DNA of 64,000 bases, taken from the NCBI GenBank assembly GCA_037447655.1, contig JBBHKE010002128.1, positions 1 through 64,000 of the forward strand. Reading direction: 5' to 3'. Below the pieces are notes generated by a model. The model did no database searches. It was not told where the DNA came from and saw only the letters and a program-made list of their open reading frames with translations. This DNA is from Zygnema cylindricum. Its lineage: Eukaryota; Streptophyta; Zygnematophyceae; Zygnematales; Zygnemataceae. Shown here piece by piece: positions 22,691 to 35,334 of the stretch (positions within the stretch are counted from its first letter, which is position 1; each line of letters starts with the position of its first letter). Position numbers and translations under genes: made by a program.

Positions 22691-23474
22691 CATGGTTAAC
22701 GCATTACTATTCTAGAGAGAAAACGGTAAAGGCTATTCTAGCTCTTTGTTGTTATGATTTTTTTTAATTTCAATGACTTCATTATTTCAAATTGTCAAGA
22801 ATATATAATTTGCAACTTTGGATAACATTTTTGCCAACATGTGGTTTAGAAGGACCAAGATTGGCTCATTCAAATGTTAAAATTTCCATAGAATGTAGAA
22901 TATAAATGTTCATAGTGACCACGTAGTTGATAACCATCATGTCGTTAAATAGTCATTAAAAAACCGAATATAATTTCTCGACATCCAAAGAGTATCTTAG
23001 TCGTAATTGTCGTGAAGCACTAGGATATTAACGTTATTTATATCAGATACAATTTTTCAATCAACTGCGGATAAATTACGTTATGATAAATTGCCAAATA
23101 GCTTATCTGCGTAACTCACATAACGGCATGACATTTTCTTTCAATAACATACTTCACCTGTGTAATTAAACATAGAGTGTCATTAAAATTTTCCTCGTTG
23201 ACATGATAAACTCAATTTGGATTGTGGTGAAGTGACGGCGTTTCTATGATTGTCAACAATTTCTATCGTTTTGTAAAACATATTTTTTTGGTCCCAACAT
23301 CAAAAGTATACACAACGTTAATCTGGCCCAAGCCAACAATGCTTTTATATTCTAAAATCATAGAAATCAAAACTAGTGGGCTTCACATGTCTGCATGTAC
23401 ACATAAATATATCGCAATTCGGCTTTATGTTCTATACACTCGCAACCTTGAGTATTTTGAATAATTTCCAACAT

Positions 23475-24260
23475 TAGTGACAATTCAGGTTTTTGTCAGT
23501 TTTTGAACGGAAACCATAACCACTCTAAACTATTATGTAAGACCATAACGCGAATGTAGCCCTAGATGTTTTATGACAAATGTTAAGGTGCAAGTACATG
23601 TGAATTTAGGCCACACTATTTGATGCAAAATAAATCATTAACCGTTTTTAATGGTGTGGACCTTGCAATCATCTATGACGTAATGAGACAAGTTATGTAA
23701 ACGTAAATGAGAGTGGTAACCCTAGTTGTAACAGATAAGGTAAAGGCGCCCGTTAGTTCGTTAATAGCGCATCAAATTGATGCACAAGAGCTTGGGATAC
23801 TTATAATGGTCGCTTCTAATTCCCGGTTGTAAACTCGAATGATAAACTTAAAAGATGCTAGAGAATACTTTGATCTAGTTATTGCGCTAGGTGGAGGAAG
23901 ATTTTTTTTTATGAATATTTCTTTTCAAATTATATTCAAGTATTATACGATAAGGTTTTGTGCGGTGTTTATGTCATGCCGCTGTAGATACGTTTGGGTG
24001 TTAGAATGCGCCACACAAAATATTAAAAACAAACGAGCTGGCTCATTTTTTGTTTACATCAGAGGAATCTTTGCCAGATAATCACCTCGCATTTAACTTC
24101 TCAAGGAGCGAGGGGTTGGCACGAAGGGAAGAGCAAGATGCTGAGAAACGAGAATTGGGGAATTCTTGCGAAGGGAAGGATAATAGACTCTTGGTTGATG
24201 TTAAGGGAGATAATTCTAATATCGGCTATCATGTTTGGTTTTCAGACTTTGTGTCATTAA
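23475..24260. repeat. dispersed repeat, copy 2
   Basis: Collinear with 15400-16500 (see that entry). Just downstream, 24420-24540 carries part of the same sequence in inverted orientation. The open frame 24050-24340 spans its conserved block but has no recognisable product. Confidence 0.55.
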
Positions 24261-24921
24261 CCTCTAATCAAAAGAGACACTATTTCGCTACTTTCCATAA
24301 CTTCGTATTGCGCAATTTAGGAAATAAATTTGCACTATAATATGACATTAATGAAGCACACTCATGAATGAAAGATACTATGGATTGGCGGAAACCCTTT
24401 TCTGGACCAATTAAAATTCATTTTACATCAAATAGTGTGGCCTAAAGTCACCCGTAAATGCATCGAGACATTTCTAGTGAAGCACTCAGGGCTACTATCT
24501 GCGATATGGTCCTACATCATAGATTTATATGGTTATGGTTTACATTCAACAATCAACAAGACTTGAGTTAGCATCAATGTTGGTAATCACTCTCAATGCT
24601 CAGTTGTGTGTAAAACGTTTGTTTGTATTACATTATGTTTATGACAATACGCATACATGCGAACCACACTAGTTTTGAGTTCTCTCTTTTTCAACTATAA
24701 AAGCAATATTAGCATAAGCCAAAATAACATTGGAACTCCCTTGCTTTAGTGTATCCATAGAAATGTCATAGCTTTGTGACATTTCATAGTAATTTAATTC
24801 GTGTCCTCTACATTGTTTTACTTTATGAGTTCTATTTGGCCACATGGTCGAATTGCATTGTTCAAGCAAATACCATGCCATTATGTGGAATATGAAGGTA
24901 CGCCGTTTGACAATTCATTAG

Positions 24922-25339
24922 AAAACCAAGACCTGGAAAGTTAACGGCACATGTTGTCACCAAGAAAGGATAGTCGTCACATCAGCAGTATTCTGGTATC
25001 AAAGTGTAGAAGCGTTTGAATTTCGAGAGAGCGGACAGGATAAGAAACAACAAGACACGTTCCTTTTTCACTTTGCAGCTCCACTGCGCCACCAAAGGTC
25101 AACAAGACATGACATGACACGTGTGAGCATGTGAGCTGTTATCTGGCTCGCACTACGCGGCAGTTAGAGCGCGCCGTTCATGTCACCGTCGGCGCCAAAA
25201 TTTACGTCGCCGACAAATCAGCTCCAAAGATGGGACGCCTCAATTTCTATTCGTCAAAACAGATATTTGCACTCACCATGTGTCAGGCCAATGGGTAGTT
25301 TCAGCGAACCAACCGGGGACTTACAAAGTTCAAACTGCA
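24922..25339 (-). repeat. right inverted-repeat arm
   Basis: Partner of 20901-21325. Similarity stops exactly after the outermost TGCA. Confidence 0.75.
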
Positions 25340-26207
25340 TAGATATCTCATGCGCATAAAACGCACGCATGAAACGCCAAAAAAATAACGAATATGCGCA
25401 TGAAACAAAGTTCAAAAATTATAAAATGTGTTGACCGACTTTGACTCCATACTAAAAATAAAAAACTAAAAAATATTAAAACATTTAATCGATAACGAAA
25501 AATACGATGACAACTTAATCAAAATTTCAAAAGTTTTAAACGAAAACCAACGACGATTCGCTGGACGCTGAACTTGCAACAAGCGATCAGACTGTCACGT
25601 CGCCAGCGACCAGACTGCCTCGCCGCTAGACTCGTCGCCAGCGCCGAGGCAACTTGCCCCTATTACTATATGTCACCATTCACAAATTTACAATTGAAGC
25701 AAAAAATAACCTTTTTTGAATGTCAAAATTGAATAATGAAAAAATCAAAATTGAAAAAATAGTACCCATTTCTCTATGTCAACATTCAATAATGATAAAT
25801 TCTAAATTGAAGCAAAAAAAAACCATTTTTTTTGTATTTCAAATTGGATAATGACAAAATCATAATTTAAAATAAAAAATCCATCATATCCCTTTGGAAC
25901 CCTAACAAGCTCTCACTCTGCTCCTCGAGGCCTAGACATGGCTGCATGTAAGGAGGTTCGTGGAAGCTTCAATTGTGGCTTCAATCAGGCCTTCAATGAT
26001 GGATTCAATGGCGGCTTCGTTGTAATGATGAGCCGTACAAATTTCTTTCAAACTTCGCATGCAAAAATGAAACGTCACTTTTCAGAACTTTCCGTACATT
26101 GTATCCGTACCGTACTAATTTCTATCAAACTTCGTGCATGGAAATAAAACATAGTTCAAAAGTAGGTGATCGTACACCCATACAATATGCCTATTGTATG
26201 CAAAACA
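25340..26207. other. AT-rich spacer, no gene seen
   Basis: It contains a loose tandem of AATTGAAGCAAAAAATAACC-like units (25690-25870). The 69-residue frame at 25938 is phenylalanine-glycine rich by chance and matches no family. Confidence 0.5.
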
Positions 26208-26689
26208 TAATAAGTTAGCGGCCATAACAAAAGAAATGATTTAAAGGTACAAAACAAAAAAAAAACATAAGGTACAAAGTAAAAGAAATAAAAAAAGACA
26301 GCAAGGACAGAAAAGACTGTCATGAACTTAAGTTCGAAATGATAAAAATATTGGATAAAGACATTGTGAGACTCTTGAGTTTTATAGATGAACTCAAGCG
26401 TGTACGACGCACTATACTAAGTGGAGGTAAAAACTAAGAAAGGTACAACTAATTTAGGTACATCTAATAAGTGGAACTATGACTAATCAAGGTACATCTA
26501 GAAGTGGAGTTACAGCTAGGTAGAAAGATTCTAAATGTTTTGGTGGGAACCTTTCTACGCAACATCATATGTACAAACAAGTACAGGAACACTAAATAAA
26601 GTGGTACACTTAAGACTTAGTGTTCTAGGACTTAGAAGTATCGTACGAAAAAGTGATTCAATAGTATAGTGGAATTACGAATTCCAACA
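26208..26689 (-). repeat. 3' LTR of copia C
   Basis: Read on the minus strand it starts TGTTGGAATTCG and ends CTTATTA. The polypurine tract TTGAGGGGGGG lies at 26690-26700. Confidence 0.85.
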
Positions 26690-29600
26690 CCCCCCCTCAA
26701 TTGAAGCACGGAGAGTATGTGTTTAGCCAAGTAGACCAGAAGAGAGAACATGTTTGGTGAAAGAAGGACGAGGAAGAGGTTTGGTAAGGAAGTCGGCAAG
26801 TTGATTAGAGGTAGAGCAATGAGAGAAAGAGATTGTGTTATCCACAATTTTTTCTCGTGTAAAGTGGTACTGTATATCGATATGTTTTGTTCGAGTGTGG
26901 TGGATGGGATTTTTCATGAGAGCGAGAGCCCCTTGAGAATCACAAAAGATGGGAGCGAAGAATTTTGACGAAAAGACAGGTCTGTGAGAAGGCGTCAAAG
27001 CCAAATGGCAGTTTTTGTTGCAGAGGTGCCCGCCATATATTCAGCTTCGATAGATGAGAGAGCAACAGTTGGTTGTTTTCTAGAGGACTATGAGATAATT
27101 CCACCACCAAGGGAGAAGCAAAAACCAGAAATAGAACGGCGTTCATTAGTTTGATTCCCCCAGTCCGCATCACAAAATCCAACAAGAGAGGAATCGGGAA
27201 GAGAGGAGAAGGAGAGGTAGAAGGAGGAAGAGAGAAGGTGAGGCGAAGATGTTTGGTGCCTTGAAGGTATCTTAAGACACGTTTCGCCGCATCGAGATGA
27301 GTTTGAGTCGCACAATGAGAGAATTGAGATAAGAGACACACAGCAATGCAAATGTCCGGACGCGATCCCAACATGGCATACATCAACTTTCCTACAATAG
27401 ACCGGTAAAGGGACCCTATTTCTCCTTGGGCATTCCCATCGGAGACTTCTTTTCTAAGTGTGGTATTGGGATCAAGAGGTGTAGAGACAGGATTACAATC
27501 AGACATTCCAAAGGTCTCTAAAAGATCGACAATATAATGCTCTTGACTCATTTGTAATAAACGTTTAGACCTATTCCTTGTAATGCTAATGCCTAAACAA
27601 TAATCAAGGTCACCTAAATCTGTCATCGGCCAATGAGAAGCTAGCATAAGTTTGACTTTGTTAATTTCCGTTTTACTAGGACCAGCAAGTATTAAATCAT
27701 CGACGTATATAATTATGATGACTAAACTGTCACCTGTACCTTTAATGTAAATACCAGGATCTGCACTAATTTCTTTGAATCCATCTTTTAATAAAGCAGA
27801 GACAAGTGTTTTGTGCCATACCTGTGGCGCTTGCTTAAGACCGTAAATGGATTTTTTTAATCGACAGACCAAAGATTCTTGTCCAGCTACGGCGTATCCC
27901 GGAGCCTGCTCGATATAAATATCTTCTTCAAGAGTCCCGTGTAAAAAGGCAGTTTTAACGTCGAGTTGCTGAAGTTCCCAATCGTGAATTGCCGCCAAGG
28001 ATAAAATTGTACGAATAGATTCAAATTTCGCAACCGGCGCAAAAGTTTCATTGTAATCAATGCCTTCGGTTTGTGAATACCCTTTTGCTTCAAGACGCGC
28101 CTTGTAACGTTCAACAGATCCGTCTGCAAATGTTTTAACTTTAAAAACCCACTTTTAACCAATGGCGCGTCTGTTAGGTGGCAATTTGCAAAGCTTCCAA
28201 GTCTGATTTGTCATTAATGATTGATATTCTTCATTAGCCGCCAACTACCACTTGTTTGCATCTAGACGCTTTAGAGCGGATTTCAATGTAAGTGGGGGAT
28301 CTTTTACATCAGCAAGATTGGCGTGGGCAAGATTTTGGGTCACCTTCCAAGTGGGACGTACAAGTCGAGTACTCCGTCGTACAGCTTGCTGAGTTGGCAA
28401 AATTGGTCAGAAGATTTGTCGTGGACAATTGCGCAAATGAATTCATCAGATTCGTTGGAATAAAAGTTGAAGTGGGTCGTACTTGGTCCTTTGATATTAA
28501 TGACGACAATTGTGTTTCGTTCGGCGCGCGTGAGTTTTCGTACTGAGGCGAAGTTCCAACTTGATTTGTCGGTGCGTCAAAATTTATTCCGTCAAGATTC
28601 GTTGCCGCAGACAGCTGGTCACGTAAAGCGGCTGCTGTATTGTCGGTCACAACTATTTGCGTCTGGGAAGTGGACGCGGATTTTGCGGCCGGTTCCACCG
28701 TCGAAGATTTTTCTAATCTGTCAAAATCTGTAAAAACCAAGTTTTCTGATTCTGTAATTGTAGCCGTTGGATTGTTAGAAGGGGACAAAAGAGGATTTAG
28801 AGAATCAACGGATGATGAATTCGTAGAAAAATCAATGGTTAGAGGTGTGATAGGTAGATTTGGTACGAGGCGACGAATAAGGGGGTCCTCGTTAAAAATG
28901 ACGTCACGTGAAATGATAATACGATGCGTTTTAAGACAGTATATGCGGTACGCCTTTGAGTGGGAAGCGTACCCTACAAATATTCCTTCAATGGCCTTTG
29001 CACCCCATTTTCCATCAGTATTTGTAAGATTTTTGTAATAGGCTTCATTTCCAAAAATGCAGAAGTGAGATACATTTGGCCTTTTTTTATTCCATGCCTC
29101 AAAAGGGGTTTTGTTTTTGAGAGCCAATGTGGGTGACCTATTACGAACATAACAAGCCGTTAGTACCGCTTCGGCCAAAAAAGATTGAGGTAAGGAGGCA
29201 AAATGCATCATGGATCGAGCCATATCGGCAAGGGTTCGATTGAGTCTTTCGGCATCCCCATTTTGTTGAGGTGTATGCGGAGCAGTTAATTCATGAATAA
29301 TGCCACAAGATGCTAAGAATTCAGAAAATTCATGCGACAAATATTCTCCCCCGTTATCACTTCTTAACATTTTTATACGGGAGGAGAATTGATTTTCGAC
29401 GAGGGACTTAAAATGCTTGAAATGAGTAAAATCTTCTGACTTATTTTTCATAAGATATACATGAGTGAATCGTGAATAATCATCGATAAAGGTAATGAAA
29501 TACACAAAACCACTCAAACTCGGTATCCTCATTGGTCCACATACATCACTAGAAATAATATCAAGAGGAGAATTTGATTCAGAATAGCTTTTTGGAAAAG

Positions 29601-30151
29601 GTAATCGAGGCATCTTTCCAATAATACATCCATTGCAAAAATCTAATTTTTTAGCATCAAAAGAACTTAAGCCTGAAACAAGGCCTTTACTAAGAGATAC
29701 TAAACTTTGTCTATTTAAATGGCCATATCATAAATGCCTTTTATGAAAACAAGAGGAAGAATAAGAAGTTGCTACATTCGCATGCGCTAAATCTCTAAAA
29801 GATTTTAAAACATAGAGATTACCACGTTTAACCCCTTTTCCAAGGGAAGAGTGGTTTGACGAGAAAAAAATTACTTCGTTTTCCGAAATGAGTCTAAAAC
29901 TACCATTTCGCATCGCCGTACCCACGGAGAAAAGGTTTTTTTTGAGTTCGGGTACATAATAAATATTTTCCAAAATGAGTGGTTTAAAGCTATTCGGATT
30001 TATGGCCACCTGTCCAACCATAGTAGATGTTAGGACAAAATTATTTCTAAGTAAAATGCGTAAAAGAACAAGAAGCATTATAATATTCGGCATGATAGAT
30101 TTCGTACATGACATGTGATGCGGTGCACCCGAATCTATCAACCAATCACAG

Positions 30152-30265
30152 TTATTACCTGATGCATCAAATGCGTACCCATAGTCCATTGGAGGAATGG
30201 GAGCAGAGTTATTACCTGATGCATCAAATGCGTACCTATAGTCCATTGGAGGAATGGGAGCAGGT
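30152..30265 (-). repeat. 57-bp in-frame tandem duplication
   Basis: Two units (30152-30208 and 30209-30265) duplicate 19 codons just before the protease motif of copia C. Being a multiple of three, it leaves the frame open. Confidence 0.9.
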
Positions 30266-31282
30266 ACGGAATTGGTGTGGTTGATAGGTGGCGCTTCTTG
30301 ATTTACTACGTCAGATTGAAGGAGTGGTGGAGGTAGGTTCGGAGCGTATTGAAAGTGAGGTGCCACGTTATACCACGGGGAAAGGGGACCGTAAGGACCG
30401 TACGAGAGAGTCATGAATGCTACAGTCGCGTGTCCAACGAAATTGTACGCGTCAGGCGGATTGTGCGGTGCTCTTAGATTTGGAGCGTTGTTTTTGTTTT
30501 GGCCGTCGCCGCCGCCTGACGCACGTTCACGTTTTCGGGCGAGGATTGGACACGCGTCAATTAAGTGATCCTTTTCTTTGCAGTATCTGCAAAATATAGA
30601 AGATCCTACAGCACTGAATTTTTTTATTTTTAAGCAAAAGTAGTTAGTGCCGTGGCGTTAGATGACATCACATGTTTTTTTATTTTTTGTCTACTTTCTT
30701 CATAGACAAGTTGATTGGTTAGATCAGGTAGCGTGACATTTGCAGGATTTTTGTCAACTGTACCAACAAAAGATTCAAAACTGGGAAGCAATCCTGCCAA
30801 AATCACGCTAATGAGATCTTCATAAGTAACATGATAATTAATGCACTTCAAACGATCAGCGTATGATTGTACTTTTTGTATAAAAGACAACATATCTTCG
30901 AACTTATCCTTTTCAAGAAGAATGAATTCGCGTCGAAAGGGCCAAACGATGTGGCCAAGTGTCGATCTCATACGCGGCGCATAAAAGTCGCCACGCTTCA
31001 TTTGTTGTTGTGGCACTTCGTACAAGATTCGCGATTGTACCATCCAACGACAAAATGAGACGAGAAAAAGCAATGGAGTCCTTTTGTTTCCACGCAATGA
31101 TTGCAATCTGGGCTGCCGCAAAATCATCGTCATCCTTGTCTGGCAAAACTGGACTGATGACATCTCCAATGACGTGGCCCCATAATTTTTCAAAAAAACT
31201 AAATAAATGCTGGATGAGAAATTTCCAGTTGTAAATATCTTGACCTTTAAATTTATGTACCGCGTTTGACACGGCCCAAGCC

Positions 31283-31296
31283 GTGGGCCCATAACC
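31283..31296 (-). promoter_or_regulatory. half-tRNA primer-binding site of copia C
   Basis: On the minus strand GGTTATGGGCCCAC follows the LTR end TTATTA directly. Same type and position as in copia A and E. Confidence 0.75.
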
Positions 31297-31778
31297 TAAT
31301 AAATTAGCGGCCATAACAAAGGAAATGATTTAAAGGTATAGAACAAAAAAAAACAAAAGGTACAAATTAAGAGAAATAAAAAAGGACAGCAAGGACAAAA
31401 ATAACTGTCGTGAACTTAAGTTCAAAATGATAAAAGAATTGAATAAAAGACATTGTGAGACGCTTGAGTTTTATAGATGAACTCAAGAGTGTAAGACGCA
31501 CTATACTAAGTGGAGGTAAAACTAAGGAAGGTACAACTAATTTAGGTACATCTAATAAGTGGAACTATGACTAATCAAGGTACATCTAGAAGTGGAGTTA
31601 CAGCTAGGTAGAAAGATTCTAAATGTTTTAGTGGGAATCTTTCTACGCAACATCATTATGTACAAACAAGTACAGGAACACTAAATAAAGTGGTACACTT
31701 AAGACTTAGTGTTCTAGGACTTAGAAGTATCGTACGAAATATTGATTCAATAGTATAGTGGAATTACGAATTCCAACA
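31297..31778 (-). repeat. 5' LTR of copia C
   Basis: 482 bp, and includes the gag ATG (31314-31312). It is closer in sequence to the LTR of element D (47522-47969) than to its own 3' LTR at several indels and bases. Confidence 0.85.
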
Positions 31779-34448
31779 CTCTCATCTCCCTCTCTCTCAT
31801 TCTCCCTCTCTCTCTCTTTCTCCCTCCCTCGTTCTCCCTCCCTCATTATCCCTCTCTCATTCTCTCTCCCTCGTTCTCTCTCCCTCTTTCTCCCTCTCTC
31901 ATTATCCCTCTCTCGTTCTCCATCCCTCGTTCCCCCTCCTTCTCTCTCCCCCTTCTCTCTCCCTCATTCCCCCTCCTTGATTCTCCCTCAATTCTATCTC
32001 CCACACCTCCCTCCGTCATTCTCTCTCCCTCCCTCATTCTCTCTCCCTCATTCTCTCTCCCTTATTCTCCCTCCCTCATTCTCTCTCCCATTTTTCCCTC
32101 CCTCATTCTCCATACCTCATTCTCTCTCTCTCATTCTCCCTCCCTCATTTTCGCTCTCTCATACAAGATGAGTGTATCTTTTAGACTTTTCTCTCTCTTT
32201 CACTCTCTCTTTTTCTATCTCTCTCATTCTCACCTTTTCTCTTTTTTTTTCTGTCTTTCTCTCCCTCTCCACATTTTTCTTTCCCCCTCTCTTCATTTTA
32301 CTTCTCTCTTGGTCTCTCCTTCTCTCGTTTTATATGTCTATCCTTCTCTCTCTCCCTCTTTCTCTCTCCCTCATCCTCTCTCCCTCGTTGTCTCCCTCAT
32401 TCTCTCTCCGCCATTCTCTCTCCGCCACTGTCCCTCCGCCATTGTCCCTCCGCCATTCTCCCTCCCTCATTCTCTCTCCCTCATACATTCACCCTCTTTC
32501 TCTCTCCCTTTTTTTCTCTCCCTCAATCTCTCTCCCTCTGCTCCCTCCCTCATTCTCCCACCCTCATTCTCCCTCCCTCATTCCCTCTCCCTCATTCTCC
32601 CTCTCTCATTCACCCTCCCTCATACTCCCTCCCTCATTCTCTTTCCCTCATTATCCCTCATTCATTCTCCCTCCCTCATTCTCCCTCCCTCGTTCCTTCT
32701 CCCTTATTCCCCCACCCTCATTCACCCTCCCTCATACTCCCTCCCTCATTCTCTTTCCCTCATTATCCCTCATTCATTCTCCCTCCCTCATTCTCCCTCC
32801 CTCGTTCCCTCTCCCTTATTCCCCCACCCTCATTCCCCCTCCCTCGTTCCCCCTCCCTCATTCCCCCTCCCTCATTCTCCATCCCTCATTCCCTTTTCTT
32901 CATTCTCTTCCCTCATTCTCCCTCCCTCATCTTCCTCCCTCATTCTCCATGCCTCATTCTCCCTCCCTCATTCCCTCTCCCTCATTCCCTCTCTCTTATT
33001 CCCTCTCCCTCATTCTCCCTCCCTCATTCTCTCTCGCTCATTCTTTCTCCCTCACTCTCCCTCCTTCATTCTCCCTCCCTCATTCCCTCTCCCTCATTCC
33101 CTCTCTTTCATTCCCCCTTCCTCAATCTCCTTCCCTCATTCTCCCTCCCTCATTCTCCGTCCCTCATTCTCCCTCCCTATTCTCTCTCCCTCATTCTCTG
33201 TTCCTCATTCCCCCTCCCTCATTCTCACTCCCTCGTTTTCTTTCCCTCTTCTCTCTCCCTTTACTTCCACCCTCATTTTCCTACGCTCATTCTCTCTCTC
33301 TCATTCTCCCTCCCTCATTCTCTCCCTCATTCCCTCTACCTCATTCTCCCTCCCTCATTCTCCCTCTCTCCTTCTCCCTCCCTCCTCCCTCCCTCCTACC
33401 TCCCTCATCTCTCCATCCTCTCTCGTTCCTTCTCTCTCGCTCCTTCCTCCCTCATTCTCTTTCCCTCCTCCTCCTTCCCTCATTCTTCCTCCCTCAATCT
33501 ATCACCCTCATTCTCCCTCCCTCATTCTTTCTCCCTATTCTGTCTCCCTCTTTCTCCCACCCTCATTCTCTTTCCCTCATTCTCTCTTCCACATTCACCC
33601 TCCCTCATACAAGATGTGTGTATCTTATAGACTTTTCTCTCTCTCTTTCTCTTTATCTTTCTCATTCTCTTTCATTCTCACCTTTTATCTCTGTTTTTCT
33701 TTGTCTTCCACTCCCTCTCCACCTTTTTCTTTTCTCCCTCTTTTTTCTTTCTTCTCTCTCAATCTCTTATTTTTTTTTTATCTCTCCTTTACTCCCTCCC
33801 TCATTCTATCTCCATCTTTCTCCCTCCTTCATTCTCCCTCGGTCATTCTCTCTCTCTCATTCTCCCTCCCTCATTCTCCCTCTCTCGTTCTCCCTCCCTA
33901 TTCTATCTCCCTATTCTCTCTCCCTCTCTCCCCCTCCCTCATTTCCCCTCCCTCATCCTCTCTCTCTTATTCTTTCCTTCTTCTCTCTCCCTCTGCTCCC
34001 TCCCTCATTCTCCCTCGCTCATTCTCTCTCCCTCATTCTCCCTCCCTCATTCTTCCTCCCTTATTTTCCCTCCCTCATTCGCACTCCCTCATTCCTCTCC
34101 CTCATTCTCCCTCCCTCATTCTTCCTCCCTCATTCTCTCTCCCTCATTCCCTCTCCCTCATTCTCCCTCCCTCATTCTCTCTCCCTCATTCCCTCTCCCT
34201 TATTCCCTCACTCATTCTCTCTCCCTCATTATCTCTCCATTATTCTCTCTCCCACATTCTCCATCCCTCCCTCATTCCCCCTCCCTTATTCTCCCTCCCT
34301 CTCTCATTCTCCCTCCCTCATTCTCCCTCCTTTATTCCCCCTCCCTCATTCTCCCTCCCCCATTCCCCTTCCTTATTCCCCCTCCCTCATTCCCTCTCCC
34401 TCATTCTCTTTCGCTCATTCCCTCCCCCTCATTCTCTCCCCTCATTCT
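31779..34448. repeat. pyrimidine-rich satellite, block 1
   Basis: Tandem array with a 14-bp core, CTCATTCTCYCTCC, and variants on that theme. The plus strand is almost entirely C and T with a CAT in each unit. Two longer C/T segments introduced by TACAAGATGNGTGTATCTT (32163 and 33601, about 1440 bp apart) mark a higher-order period. Since 14 bp is not a multiple of three and no unit phase makes a stop, all three plus frames stay open for long distances. The resulting 764- and 776-residue frames are artefacts. Confidence 0.9.
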
Positions 34449-34872
34449 TGTTGGAATTTTGAATTCTTCCCAATTCTCCTTTGCTACAAACTTAATTTTT
34501 AAATGACTTTGTACTAGATAACGTAGTCTAGTATTCTGATTCTCGTCATTTACATCTCTATACCTCTGTTCTAGATTTAGTTAGATTTGGCTTTAGATAT
34601 TTTTTTTACATCTAGATCTTTCTTTTTCTTCTTACGAAAGGTCACCTTGCCCTTTCGTCATATTTAGAAGAGCCAAGTGACCCTTTGTGATCACTACAAA
34701 TGCAGATTAGTTTATCACATTTCTACCACGTGACACCTTCAATTAGTATTTTAACCTTTTGTCTTCATTGTAAAGGTTACTAGTTTTATATTATTTGCAT
34801 TTTTTTTTCATTTGCAATTCTCTGTCTGTTCTTTCTGTATTTTTGTCTGTTACCATGACGTCTCATTTAATA
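34449..34872 (+). repeat. 5' LTR of copia E
   Basis: 424 bp, TGTTGGAATTTTG to TCTCATTTAATA. It contains the gag ATG (34855) 18 bases before its end. Confidence 0.9.
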
Positions 34873-34886
34873 GGTTATAGGCCTCT
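34873..34886 (+). promoter_or_regulatory. half-tRNA primer-binding site of copia E
   Basis: GGTTATAGGCCTCT directly after the LTR. One base differs from the copia A and C core (A for G). Confidence 0.65.
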
Positions 34887-35060
34887 CCCCGTTAGTTCTA
34901 ATATTGTTGCCAAATTCAATTGCATGGATTTCTACGGATGGAAGTATCAAATTGAACACCTTTTTAGGCCTGAATAACTTTGGTCTGTAATTAACGAAAG
35001 CGAAGGGGAACCTTCCGATGCCGCCGCTAAATTTGCTTAGCTCGTTCGCAATGAGGAGGC

Positions 35061-35334
35061 GCACTCTAGGCTTGTACTCGCACTTGAACCCTCCTAACTT
35101 GATCTAATTCGTGACGCCACCTCGGCGCACTGTGCTTGGACACTTCTGTCCACAGCATATGAGAACAAATCCTGGTCGAACAAATTACTTCTTCGCCGCA
35201 CTCTAGGATGGTACTCGCACTTGAACCCTCACAACTTGATCTAATTCGTGACGCCACCTCGGCGCACGGTGCTTGGACAATCGTGTCCACTGCATATGAG
35301 AACAAACCCTGGTCGAACAAATTACTTCTTCGTC
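35061..35334 (+). repeat. 137-bp tandem duplication in gag
   Basis: Units start at 35061 and 35198. At the homologous codon the first unit has TAA (35095) and the second CAA (35232). Confidence 0.9.

Larger units (their letters stand above)
20901..25339. mobile_element. long inverted-repeat element (possible MULE-like relic)
   Basis: The outer 420 bp on the left (20901-21325) and right (24922-25339) are inverted copies, similar over their whole length and ending exactly at TGCAGTTTGAACTTTGTAA. Long terminal inverted repeats of this kind occur in Mutator-like and foldback elements. No matching 9-bp target duplication is seen (ccgcttgcg versus tagatatct), and no transposase frame is recognisable in the 3.6-kb interior. 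The interior holds two tandem diverged copies (21085-21990 and 22000-22690) and a copy of the 15400-16500 repeat. The left end sits about 500 bp upstream of the GH16 start codon and may influence that promoter. Confidence 0.6.
26720..31314 (-). pseudogene. copia C gag-pol, few lesions
   Basis: Gag starts at 31314 inside the LTR (MAANLLGYGP) with a UBN2-type domain to about 30640. The zinc knuckle C-RY-C-KEKD-H-LIDA-C is near 30590. Protease WLIDSGAPHH is near 30150. The GAG-pre-integrase and integrase core is at 29728-28309, with TAPHTPQQNGDAERLNRT. RT has YVDD near 27700 (27998 to about 27190). RNase H, with its C-terminal KHIDIQYHF block, ends at 26723. Lesions I can place are a frameshift near 30930, TAA at about 30630, TGA for Trp near 29728, TAA for Ser near 28156, a frameshift near 27190 and TAG near 27088. 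A 57-bp tandem duplication lies upstream of the protease. Confidence 0.88.
26208..31778 (-). mobile_element. Ty1/copia element C
   Basis: Two LTRs of the same length (482 bp; 26208-26689 and 31297-31778) enclose gag, protease, integrase, RT and RNase H in copia order on the minus strand. The LTRs differ at a noticeable number of positions, so the insertion is not recent. The flanks do not match (aaaca versus ctctc) and differ in kind: spacer on the left, satellite on the right. This suggests that one end was exchanged by recombination. Confidence 0.88.

Noticed and set aside
24050-24340. 96-residue frame across a conserved repeat block
   Set aside because: The homologous block at 16296-16480 is not open in the same frame, so conservation does not reflect coding.
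32168-34502. Overlapping 764- and 776-residue plus-strand frames rich in Ser, Pro and Leu
   Set aside because: They are translations of the 14-bp satellite in two phases. Every phase is stop-free, and there is no domain, start context or splice evidence.
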